From: Candolleomyces eurysporus
Lineage: Eukaryota > Basidiomycota > Agaricomycetes > Agaricales > Psathyrellaceae
Length of the DNA stretch: 64,000 bases
Assembly (NCBI GenBank): GCA_027579435.1
Contig: JANBPK010000935.1
Location: 34,722-98,721, forward strand
Direction: 5' to 3'
Position numbers and translations under genes: made by a program. Position 1 is the first letter of the stretch. Each line of letters begins with the position of its first letter. The notes beneath the pieces are model-generated. The model worked only from the letters and a program-made list of their open reading frames with translations. It was not told the origin of the DNA and ran no database searches. This document shows, piece by piece, positions 1 to 10,586 of this stretch.

Positions 1-1984
1 AGCACTCACCTTCCTGGATTGATTCTCGTGTGTTTGTGTTACCGAACTGGTATACATCAAAGAAACGGGAGACTTGTTTTTTAATAAGCCCCCACCATCT
101 CGCGCGCGCGGACGTATCATTCTGGGGCTGGTGGGGGTCGACTTGCCCAGAAGGGGAGACATCGGGCTTGACGATCATAAAATCTTCCGCATATTGATTG
201 AGCGTTCTGAGAAGGAGTTCGAACCTATAATTCAGCGTGAGCAATCTAAATTGAGCGTTGTTCTCTGCCAGATAATCAAGGACGTAGGCTAAGGTCAGGT
301 TCTGAGCCATCACACGATCCGGAGCGCGCTTCGACTCGCGATCGGTGTCTGGGATACTTCGCAACATCAACACCAGGGTATGACTCTTCTTGGCGTCCAT
401 CTTTTCCAGCAACACCTCCCACTGATCAGGCTCCATGTCACCAATGCAACCGACCATTGCACACAGCGCAAGAACGTTGTGGCGATGCATCTTAGGGGCT
501 GATGCGAGTCCCCAGGCTACACCCCTGTGCGACCAGGCGCGGCCTCGGATGGAGGCCACGGAGGCCAACATCCTGGCTGATGTGACGTGCCGCACGTCAT
601 CCGCATGCCAATCCGTCGATTTGAACCGAGCTTTCAAGAGTTGGGCAATCTTCTTCCACCAACTGGATGAAGGGAGTATACCGGCAAAGCCCACTTCCGT
701 TGAATGAGGTGTGGGATCCGGTGCTGATTGGGAACGACTGGCAGGGGCGTGATTGTGTTCGACGTTCTGTACTGTGGTGGGGCGACCTTCATCGTCTTTT
801 CTTGTAGCAGAACGGCCGGTTTCAAGGTCTGGCTGCGTTTTGGAACTGCTGGCACCCACATCAGGGTACATTTTACCAAGTCCTTCAAACAAATGGCTGA
901 CCAACACCCCCGCCGCGAGGAAAAACCGACGTGTCCACCAGGCTTGAGGGGACCTATAAGGACATAGGGAATGATCGTTCTCTGTGTCATGCCATTTCGC
1001 ATGAATGGCCAGGAAGGCTGGTATAATGGATGTGACAACATGTATCAAGACTGTTATCCCCACGACGCAACATACGGCAATTGCGACGGTCTTGTTGATG
1101 TCCAATAGGAAAAGAGCTAATCCAATGATGAAAATGAAGAGGGAGACCTGTAGCACCATAGGTAACAGGCCAATGATCTCCGGCACCCACCAGTTCTCGA
1201 TACCGCGAAGGCGAAAGTGTCGAATAGCGATCATCTGCTCAGGGGAAACTTCAGGCTCCCGCTGATACTCGCGGAGCCACTGCAAGCAGAGGATACCCAC
1301 GGAGACGGTGGACAGGCTGAGGGTAAGACTAAGGAAGAAACAAATGTTGACGGCAACGGCAGAGCTGGGTGGGGTGAACTGAACCGTAGGGTCCGGCGTG
1401 AGGGTAGGAGCGGATGTGTTCTGGCGAACGAGATTGTCCAGCTGACGATGGATTCCGAAGAGGACTGCCGATGCTACCTCCTGTTGGTCCACCTGGAGAA
1501 GTTTATACGCTTCGATGATGAACGACGTGACAACGGCAGAGAATAGTGTAGCCTGCTGACTGTTAAATAGGTGTGGTAAGACTGTATAGATCACGTACAA
1601 ACAGCAATAATTTATCAATCTCGTCTTTCCATATCTTGCACATGTTTTCATCGTATTTCCGGCCTACGTTAACGAAATTGGTCCAGGCTTCGGACCCTGG
1701 CACTGAATCTTCATCTACATGTGGGAGGGCATGTCTGTAAGGATCCCCTGTCGCCGGAGGTTCCAAATCCTGATTTCATGGTTGATGATCGGGATATACA
1801 TCAGGGGATAGTGGAAGAAAATTACCGGCTTTGAATAGCAAACGCTCTGTACCGTCTCTTCTCTATGTACCGTGGGTCTCCCTTTAGCCAGTTTGGCTTC
1901 TTCGTTAAGTTGATTGCAAGAAGGATCAGGATTCTTGATTGTTTCCGTGGGAGGGAGTACCCCAGATCCTACAGGCTCGGTCAT
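1..1984 (-). CDS. DUF6535 domain membrane protein (3' end beyond window)
   Basis: I model exons at 1984-1871, 1769-1599 and 1552-10, with a GTGAGT donor at 9-4, so the gene continues past the left edge. The frame is open for 609 codons. The recognisable DUF6535 core runs from the end of exon 2 into exon 3: an acidic WKDEIDKLL segment, then LFSAVVTSFIIEAYKLLQ, then a Ser/Pro loop and further hydrophobic helices including an LCLQWLREYQ stretch and an ISFIIPAFLAIHAKWH-like region. This family is a multi-gene group of Agaricomycete membrane proteins of unknown biochemical role. The part after about residue 330 is soluble and leucine rich (helical repeats). Residues 1-38 are encoded alone in exon 1; that boundary is inferred from a GTACAT donor and an ATCAG acceptor. 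The family call is secure; the exon 1 join is less so. Confidence 0.82.
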
Positions 1985-4220
1985 TGAAGATATGCAGATA
2001 CAAGAAAGTCGCGCAAGGGATCGAGAGAAGAAAGTGCTGGGAAGCAGGCGAGTTATTTAACTCATCCACCCAGCAAAGCTGATCCTATCAGTCTGACGAT
2101 TACAAGGGGTTTCCAAAGTGCCGACATACTTCCCCAGAGAAATGGAAACGTTTGACGCCTTCCGCCTACGTCGGAACGCCTGAGAATCTATCCCACCGAT
2201 TCAGAGTACGTGCGCTCTATTTTGTAACGTAAACGAGTGTCAGCGGGCGCAAGTTCCAACATGAGAAAGTTGGAGCACGAACAAACAACTCCAGACATGG
2301 CTCAATTCCAAGGTAAGTGGGTATGCTCAAGCAAAGAGGAGTCTGTGCATATCCGGTTCAAGAGTAAAAAACGGCATATTGAGACTCACAAGGCCGTCAC
2401 ACCGCAATCTGATACTCTGTTAGTCAACAACGGACCGGAAGATTTTGAGTTAGCTTTCATAGGTTAAGGATCAGCGGCGCTGGCATGCGGCTGGGGGTTT
2501 CGCTGAGGAGCATCGGTTGGAGGCACAAAATGTTGACTTAAGGGGAAAAGGTGTTGTAAGACGGAGGATAAACATCAAAGCTCCCAAGCTATCCTAGTAC
2601 AGCTAAATTAAAAGAGCTCCTAGGCGCTTAACAGGCGCCTAAATGTGCCGTCCGAGCAAACACCATATTGTGGCGAGGTATGCGGAACTTGCATCTCTAT
2701 CCCACATAAAATAGCAGGATTCATTTATTCCCCAACTCTCTGAGCTCCAACATCGCTCATAACGAAGGACGGATATAGCCCTTAGATCTTGAGTGCCTGG
2801 GCGTCCCATTGTCAAGACGGAATGGAAGAACTTAAGTAGCTTAAAACCTAATTTGACGTTATCGGTTGCTATTTCCATCCGCTTAGTCTTTAACCCAAAG
2901 TTGGCGAGGTGAACCAGAGAACGTATCGGGTCTATTATTAGCGATGGAAAACGGTCGTGGTCCGAGTAGACCTGCCTAGGACGAGCATTGTGCGCATCCA
3001 TCTTTCTAAGCGAGTGTAGTCAAAAAGTTGTGTGGTGAATCCTATCTTTAATTTCTTGACCCTTTAACCATTTCTTCATCCACAAGCTCAGCAGAATCGG
3101 GGATGTGAGGTCGCCAACGGTAAGTCAGCATTAAGCACTGAAGGCTTCCCTGTTGCAGATCACGTACTCGCTACTGACGCTCGCCAACGGAACACGAAAT
3201 GCAGTCGATCTTGGAGTCGTGATAAGAATTGAGGAAATAGAAGGCCTGAAGTTGAGGCACGGTCTCCTATGCATGGCGTTGGGTTGACATTGAGGATCCC
3301 TTGAAAGGGTTCATGTCCTCCAGTATCTACATCAAAGTTGTTGACTGTCGGATGCTTCAAGTGTGGAAGGTAGTTCGGCGCTCGGATGAGGTCCTCAAGC
3401 TTCATATTCACCCGATTTAATTTTGAAGAGAGAAGGCTCGCTTCACCAGGGGCCAGATCTTCAAGAAAATTTAAAGCCTGTCTGGAAGCGTTGTTCCTTC
3501 AATCTATGTGCATTATCATTATGATTGATTGTGATGTCCATGACAAATGCTGCCGTATTGAGAAATTTGAAGATGGGAAAAGCTTTGGGTTGTCGCATTT
3601 GACCAAGAATGTGTGCAGCTTGAAAAATAGCATGCAATCAGGGAGCAGATAACAAATCCCAACGTCGTCATGGTTTGCTCTCATCGGCCCGTCACATCGC
3701 AGTGAGTGGCCCAGCATCATTCGTGCACATGAGGGAATGGCAGAAGTGTCTGCCTTCCATCGTTGTCCAAATAGCCTAGCGGTGCGAGTCCGAAGATTTC
3801 CCAAGTTTCTCGGGCGAGAAGGTGGATTTGTGCTTGTGACACTGATGTTCAAGATCTAGATATGGAGGCTGGGATTCGGCACAAAATTGAGCTCTAAGTG
3901 ATCTATTTTCTATCCGACCAACTACTTCAGGAGGGCAGGCGCAATATTATGGGACAAAAAATAGAAAACTTGTCGCCGTTGGGTGACAGCATGGTGGAAG
4001 TGGGATCTTGTTGGCCAATGGAAAATATGGGTTTAGACGTTGATCGCGCCAGCGGACCAGGCGGATTAAGCGCTCAGTGTTCAGTTCATTTTGTGGACAT
4101 CATTTCTTCCCTATGACATGGCCAGTGGGCTAATATTAGCACAGCCCGCAACAAGTCTGGCTTCGGCTCCGTTCAGACCGTTCGCCCTCTTGTCGTTCGC
4201 TGATAGGCCACATCATTCAA
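1985..4220. other. Intergenic, no supported gene
   Basis: This 2.2-kb stretch contains only short overlapping open frames without recognisable domains or consistent splice-linked extensions. On the minus strand at about 3720-3850 one short stretch reads as plausible protein (around a LARETWEIFGLAPLGYLDNDG segment) but is cut by stops on both sides, so it may be a relic. I see no tRNA, repeat array or promoter that I can defend, apart from the TATA box just to its right. Confidence 0.5.
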
Positions 4221-4228
4221 TATAAAAG
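4221..4228 (+). promoter_or_regulatory. TATA box of the small secreted protein gene
   Basis: TATAAAAG lies 96 bp upstream of the ATG at 4324 and is followed by a pyrimidine-rich leader with CTCACCACAACC-type sequence, the usual arrangement for highly expressed fungal secreted-protein genes. This is inferred from position and sequence only. Confidence 0.6.
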
Positions 4229-4323
4229 TCCTCGCAACCGAAACCTCTGGGATCCGTCACTCCTTCGCTCCTCACCACAACCACACCACACTCTTTACCT
4301 CTGCCACTCTTTTGCCATCCTTA

Positions 4324-5008
4324 ATGCGTTCCTTCTCCATCGTTATCCTTGCCCTGACTTCTTTGGCACTTGCTCACGGTCAGGATGGTCCAAAGCCAAG
4401 TGGAGTCCCTTCCAATCCGGTGCGTGGTGCTACTGTGATATCGTCAGTTCCTCTTTGACTGAGACTTGACTGCCCCGTTAGAACTATCAACCCTGGTGCT
4501 GCCCGCGCAATTCAGGAGACTTGGTCCTCGCTGAACAGACCTTCGAGAATGGGAAGGTCTACTGCACTTATAACGGACCAGAGACGGAGGTCGAGTGTAA
4601 ATACGTACGTTCACTCCAATACGATGCGCTTCCGCCTTCTTGCCTCTCACTGACGTTCGGCCTCGACTAACTTATTAGAACCGTTTCACTGGCGACTTGA
4701 AGACACGTAGGGAAAGGCGTCACAACAATGACCACGGTTCATGCCCGTGCCACGCTTCGCTCAACCCAGCCCTTGAGAGCAAGCTTCCGGCTCGCGCCAA
4801 ACGTCACCGCAATGGCAATGATGATAATTGCGATATTGGGACTAACAATCCCTTGAGGGCAATGATCAATAACGCGGACAAGGATCTCGAACCTTGCCCT
4901 GAGCCGGAACCCCCCAAGCAGTGCTTGCCCAATGGCGCTCCTTGTCCCATTGACAACCCTGGCGCGTGCTGCAGCCGGACTTGCTCTGTTGCTAATGGAT
5001 GCATCTAA
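4324..5008 (+). CDS. Small secreted cysteine-rich protein with knottin-like C-terminus
   Basis: Three exons (4324-4419, 4482-4604, 4679-5008), all phase-0 junctions, give 182 residues. Residues 1-19 form a clear signal peptide (basic start, hydrophobic core, Ala-Leu-Ala-His-Gly exit). The mature part has two zones. The N-terminal half has cysteines at 38, 39, 60, 71, 95 and 97. The C-terminal zone has the spacing C155-x6-C162-x7-C170-C171-x3-C175-x5-C181, which is the C-C-CC-C-C order of inhibitor cystine knot peptides. A basic region at 108-117 contains an Arg-Ala-Lys-Arg site at 112-115 that a Kex2-like protease could cut, which would release a C-terminal peptide of about 67 residues. No homologous family is recognised by name. 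The knottin fold and the processing are inference from cysteine spacing. A role as effector, defence or developmental peptide is open. Confidence 0.8.
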
Positions 5009-6728
5009 GAGCTCCTGTACCCATGTCCGTGTTAACCTTGTTCTAGATACCCGAAACCCTTGTTAGTGTTGATGCGGGTGGCTGTCTCTTCCTCTACTCT
5101 CGAAGCATTAGCACCGTCGTGTTCTGTTCTTCACAAAAGATGAATAGCTATATGGCGTTTACCCTACCACGTAGCTGGCCGATTTGTATACTTTTGAGCT
5201 GATGTACATAGCCCAAACAAGCAAACTGTTTGTCCGCCCTGAGAACGCCAAAACCATCCATTTGGTACACTGCAGTCTTCGTGAATCCTGATCATGGGGA
5301 ACTCAACGCGATCCCGAATGTATTAAGGGAGGTTGGGAATTCTCGGACCGTCCTGTCAATCATCGGGAAGGGAAGGGAAGAACCGTCAGGCTTTAGGAAT
5401 TCTTTGCCGTCTGCATCACCCAATCCGACTTTATTCATGAAAGGGTCGAAAGCTAGGATCAGAGCGTCCGTACTGTCAGTGGCTTGCTTGTGTATTTACC
5501 TGTAATTCTCTTCGCATGGTCTATAGCTCGGACGCGGATTCTACGACCGATTGGAGAAGGTATGCCCTGCGTATGTCGGGTGTCCACACGTCAACGAAGT
5601 GGAATCCAACATCATAATTCACTCGCCAGAAGGACGTACACACAGCTGATACCTGCTTTTGGATATATCCCCGTCCCTCTCGTCCGATACGCTCGAAGAA
5701 TACCAAGCGGTTCGTTCGAAATCGGCTTCGTTAACGCTATCTTCGCAGTCGTTCCTTCGGCTTCGTACTCACGAAGTCCAGTGTGGGCTCACGCATCTTG
5801 CACAAAAGGACGGTAAAGTTCATGAACGAAAATAATAACTCGTAACCGCCGTTCATTCAATCGATGTCCGAGCTACCTGCCAAATTCTCCCAAATAAACT
5901 CCCTTGACTGCCGTCTCGCCTCGCAACTATCGCCAGTCTACAACTCACTGGTGTACGGCTAGCCTCGGAAGGGAGGGCAACGAGTGGAGCCCAAAATGAA
6001 CTACCCGAGAACCATGTTGCACGTCTGCCGTCGTCGAAATTGATGATGGGTATGCAGATGTCTGGTCAAAGGGATTCAGGAGAGAATTGTCAGTACATAT
6101 ACAAAGATGAAATCCACCTTGTGCGCTCTCCAGCCTCAATACACCTACCGAGACCTCTCATGAGCAACTTAACGGAATTCGATGAACATCTTAATCGTGA
6201 TGCCGAGTTTTTCGTTGTTCTAAAATTCGATCCAAAGTGAGTGAGCGCTTCGAATGGTGAGGAAAGAATGGTGATCAAAGTCGTTCCCTATTCTCGTTTG
6301 TGTTTGTCGCCGTCTTCGTTGATACCAGGGCAAAGATAGACCTCGTATGCAATTTATAGCTGTTACTGCCTCTGCCTAATGGAACGGGGGTGAGTAACAA
6401 AAGCAAAAGAGTTCTTAGAGGCTGAGCCCACCGACGTAATTCTACCAGCTCGGAGAACGCCCGAGACGTGACCCCAAAACCCTCGAGGAAGGTGTTGGTT
6501 AATGAATGCTCGGAGCAGTCGTCGAGTGTTTTCTTCGAGGAACAATGCAATGAGACTTCTCAAGCAACTGAAAATGAGGGGAGGCATCGTCGAAAAAGAG
6601 AGCATGCTGATTGAGGAAGGTGCGCCCCTATGTGTCATGAAGACAAACAAAGCCAAATGCTGGGCTGGTGGTCACATCATCTCTTGACGCGTTTCGCGTT
6701 CTCCATCTACTACCGCGTCGAGCATGCA
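5009..6728. other. Intergenic, no supported gene
   Basis: The first 200 bp are the probable 3' untranslated region of the secreted protein gene. The rest has only short overlapping frames in both strands without domain signatures. The last 500 bp should contain the APC2 promoter, but no convincing TATA box is visible. Confidence 0.5.
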
Positions 6729-9700
6729 ATGGCTACTCCTGGATCCAAGCTGCAAACCACGACCAAGTTCAATGAAGCATTCAATCAGCTTCTACTGTCT
6801 AACCAGTCCGAGGGCCCACCCGATATTTCTCGTTTCAGCCGGGTATATTCCAGACAATGCTTCAAGACGACGGAGATCTAATTCCACGTTAGGAATGGAC
6901 GGCAGCTAGAGAATACCTTCGACCGAAGGATATAAAGGACCGTTCTACCATGAAACAACGTTATCGTAAGTATTCTTACCACTGGTAATTGCAAGGTTCT
7001 CACCGAGTGGCAAATTAGGTCCAGAGGCATCGCGGCAGTCGATAGCTGCTTTCGGCACCATTCACCAGTCTAAGCAGCTGCACACGCTGCTTGAGACTTA
7101 TCTCGGTCAATCAAACTTTGATAGGTATAAAATTGTGGTGGAGATTGATGGTATTCATAGAGGACATGCGACGTTCGTTCCCGCTCATTGAATATGAAAT
7201 AAAAGAGTACATGACCCGTTGGGAGGTTCGTGCTCGATCAGGTTTACCGGTCCTTTCTGATAGCTCTCTGTCTCCCAGGTCCACCAAGACGTCGAGCTGA
7301 TCAGAATGCTCATTGCGAGGCTCATGGATTGGCACAAAGCCTGGCAACCACCGAAAGAGTTCGTCGATCCCTTCTTCGAAAGACAAAATGCTAATTCTTT
7401 CTCTTTCCAACCAGCCTCGGCGGTACCGTCTACAAGGGCTTTGACTTTACCTTTCGCACATGCCTATTTTCCATCCTCCCACCGTCGTTCGCTTCGGGTT
7501 TCAAAGCACTCGTCAGCTGGGCCTTATCACCGGAAGACTTTCCTCCCTCAGACAGCCTCACCGCTCGCACACCCATCGCCACCGTTTGGCAACACTGTGA
7601 AACCCTCGGCTTTCTCGGACGATATGAATCCGTCATTTCTTCCGTTGGGTACGAACGAATCGAGAGGCATGTATTGGAGACGTGTGAGGGCAACTGGTCA
7701 AACCCAATGTTGCCGGAGTTGAGGGTTTGGATGACCAACAAGGTGTTGCCGTGGCTCTTGGCGATCTACGTGCGGGGAGCGGCGAATAGTAAGTGTCTGA
7801 ATATCTATATGCGCCTTTTTGCCTCACCTGACTTCGTTTATGTAGCAACGGAAGCCCAGGGCTTGCTCGCGGGTGTTGGGTCTCGGTTTGATTACCACCT
7901 CATGAAGACGCTCTTTGAGCTTCGGTGCGTCTCATCCGTCGATTTTTACCCACTCGAGCTTACGATCGTTGATTCAGGACGAAGGAAATATTCGATATTA
8001 TTATCGACTATCCGGACTCGACTGGGGCTTTACAAGACCTCAGGGAAGGTCTTGCTCGAACAGACCAAGGAGCAGCCCTCGTGAAAACCTTACGGAAGGC
8101 GTAAGGCTTTTCGATTCTCCTCCTGCATACTTGTTAACACGTATCATAGGAACGCCAAACGACTCCTACACCCCGGCGCCGACACTAAACTTATTCTGAC
8201 ACAATACGTCTCGACTATCAAGTGCCTCCGTCTTGTAGACCCTCCAGGCGTTCTCTTGTTCAAGGTGGCGGACCCGATCAGGCGGTATCTACGGTGCGCC
8301 ATGCCTCTTCCCCCTTGCCTCTCCCTCTCTTTCCGCAATCGATCGACTCATGAGGATAAACGACTTACAGGGAGAGACCTGACACCATCCGTTGTATCGT
8401 AGCAAGCCTCGTCGGGGATGAAGATAGTGGTGATTCGTTATTAGATGATAACGAGCCCATTGTACCCATTCAACAACCCGAGGTCGAGGATTTCACCGAC
8501 GCGAATTGGGTGCCGGAACCTATTGACGCTGGGCCTGGTGTGTATTTACTCTGCCTCTTTTCTTTGCCCCTCCCCGTCATAAAACGACGCTTTCACATAC
8601 CTTCTGACCACCCTCCTGCTGGCATCCCTTCCCCTTCACTCCTTCTTGACGTTCGGTCACCGGGCGCTCCCCCTGTCTCTGCCCTTCTCGTTCTATTCTC
8701 ACCCTGAGGGATGAAATTGAAAGCGCTGACACCGATTCATCCTTCGTTCTCATATAGAATTCAAAGCGAACAAACCGAGCGACGTGCTCAGTACCCTTGT
8801 TAGCATTTACGACTCGAAAGACTTCTTCGTGAAGGAGTTGCAGGTGCTGCTCGCGCAGAGGTTGCTGGCGATTACGGACGCGTCCGACGTAGCGAGGGTA
8901 GATAAGGAGGTGAGTTGTGTCTCTTCTCTTTCTTTCTTCCCTCCAACTACTGCCCCGCACTCGCTCTCACGACGCAAACGACTCCCTTTTTCCTCCCACT
9001 GACTAATTTCGAATCCTGCTATACAGCGAAGGAACATTGAGATTTTGAAGATCCGCTTTGGCGAAGCTGCACTGCAAGTATGCGAAGTCATGCTTAGGGA
9101 TATGGCCGATTCGAAACGAATCGATAGTCACGTTCAGTCCCAGCGTTCGGTACGCATTCTTAATTTCTTGGTAGTCTTTGAGCTGATTAGTCGGCGTGGA
9201 AAACAGAGTATAGTCCATCCTACGATCATCTCGCATCATTTCTGGCCTTCGTTGGAGTCGAGCGAGTTGGCACTGCCTGGACAGTTCCAAGAGTACGTTG
9301 TTCCTGAATTTTTTCACGCTCCGTTCGATTTGCTGAACGACCGGTTTCGTCCCACTTTAGTCTTCAAGAATCCTACTCCCACGAATTCACCGTCTTCAAA
9401 CCCGATAAGAAGCTCAAATGGATACCGAACCTTGGTACTGTGCATCTCAAGATCGAGCTGGAGGATCGGACGTTGGAGGTCGAGGTTCCGCCGTTGGAGG
9501 CTGCTTTCATCGAGTTGTTCTCTCAAAAAGGTTTGTACTCTCAGAACCTCTTCCCCTGTGAATTCTAAGCCTTTTCATTTCGCCTCTACTAGATGTCTGG
9601 TCCCTCGACGAACTCATTTCGGCTGTCGGGAACGTCGACAGGAGCTCCGCAGTCAAAGCTCTTTCTACATGGGCAAATAAGGGCGTAATCAAAGAGCAGG

Positions 9701-10184
9701 GCGAGAACTCGTTTGTCTTGCTGGAGAGGGCCGAAGAGGGTGCGTCGGATGAGGATGGATTGTTGAGCGAGGAGCCAGGTTCGTATTTCCATCAGTCGAT
9801 GATTTTGTGATCTCTAACCGGAGTTCTCTCCGTGTAGCCCCGTCCGCTGTTCCCGCACTTCCTCCTGTGCAGACTGCTCAGCAGCACCAGGCAGAGCAAA
9901 TGCGGATACATTGGAAGGTAGGGTGTTTCAAGCTTACTCTCCGCGTCGTCTTCCGAGAGCTAACAGGAAATTCTTTCTCCTTCACTTTTCTAACCCGATC
10001 TTCACAGTTCATTGAGGGCATGCTCACGAACCTCAGGAGCCTTTCGCTCGACCGTATACACAGCATGCTCAAGTTCGCGCCGAATTATGACCAGACTATC
10101 GAAGACCTTGGGGTCTTCATGGAGGCGGCGAGGAGGGAGGGGTTGGTTGTTTGTAGGGATGGGATGTGGGAACTGAACAAGTGA
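6729..10184 (+). CDS. APC2: Anaphase-promoting complex subunit 2 (cullin-like)
   Basis: APC2 is the cullin scaffold of the APC/C ubiquitin ligase. It binds the RING subunit APC11 through its C-terminal winged helix and acts on cyclins and securin. I reconstruct 17 exons: 6729-6842, 6893-6965, 7019-7105, 7161-7225, 7279-7358, 7415-7788, 7846-7924, 7978-8100, 8150-8293, 8371-8537, 8758-8909, 9027-9149, 9207-9292, 9361-9530, 9593-9778, 9838-9917 and 10008-10184. They sum to 2280 nt, giving 759 residues, in the family range. The cullin-homology core is visible from about residue 440 (SIYDSKDFFVKELQVLLAQRLL-like segment), followed by HFWPSL and an LKWIPNLGTVHLKIEL strand pair. The last exon encodes the APC2 winged-helix domain (MLTNLRSLSLDRIHSML ... 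WELNK). Several short introns use weak donors (GTTCGT twice, GTCAAT). The first four exons are the least certain. Confidence 0.93.
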
Positions 10185-10586
10185 ATCTCCATCAAAGTAG
10201 TGGGCTAGTAATAAACACAGTGCATAACTTGAGTCACCGTAACCCGGTGGAGTACATGGTGCCCCACACTCTACCCCGTGCTAAACAGCAACGAAGAAAG
10301 GCTCACAGTGGGACCTAGACATCGTCAACTGAGCGTTACTCTTTCCAATCACGGTCTCTAGAGAGTTACCACAAAGCCCATGAACGCTTAAACGGTCAGT
10401 ACTGTATGATAATAGTAGTAGTAGTACATGTTCGGATACGATCGAAAGAAAGATATCTCGGTGCTTGCTGGCTTGAAGGCATTAGTCTGAAGGCATTAGA
10501 CGTTCATTTTGGTGGGATATATTAAATGCCGACGGGGTTCCTCCGTCAGTTCGAGACATTCAGAGGCCTGGTGACTGGATGAATCC
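10185..10586. other. Tail-to-tail intergenic spacer
   Basis: This 400-bp spacer separates the convergent APC2 and trehalase 3' ends. It should hold both 3' untranslated regions. No gene or RNA is seen. Confidence 0.6.

Noticed and set aside
2639..3411. Two minus-strand frames (120 and 83 codons) as a candidate gene
   Set aside because: No domain, no good splice junction linking them, and sequence composition like the surrounding non-coding DNA.
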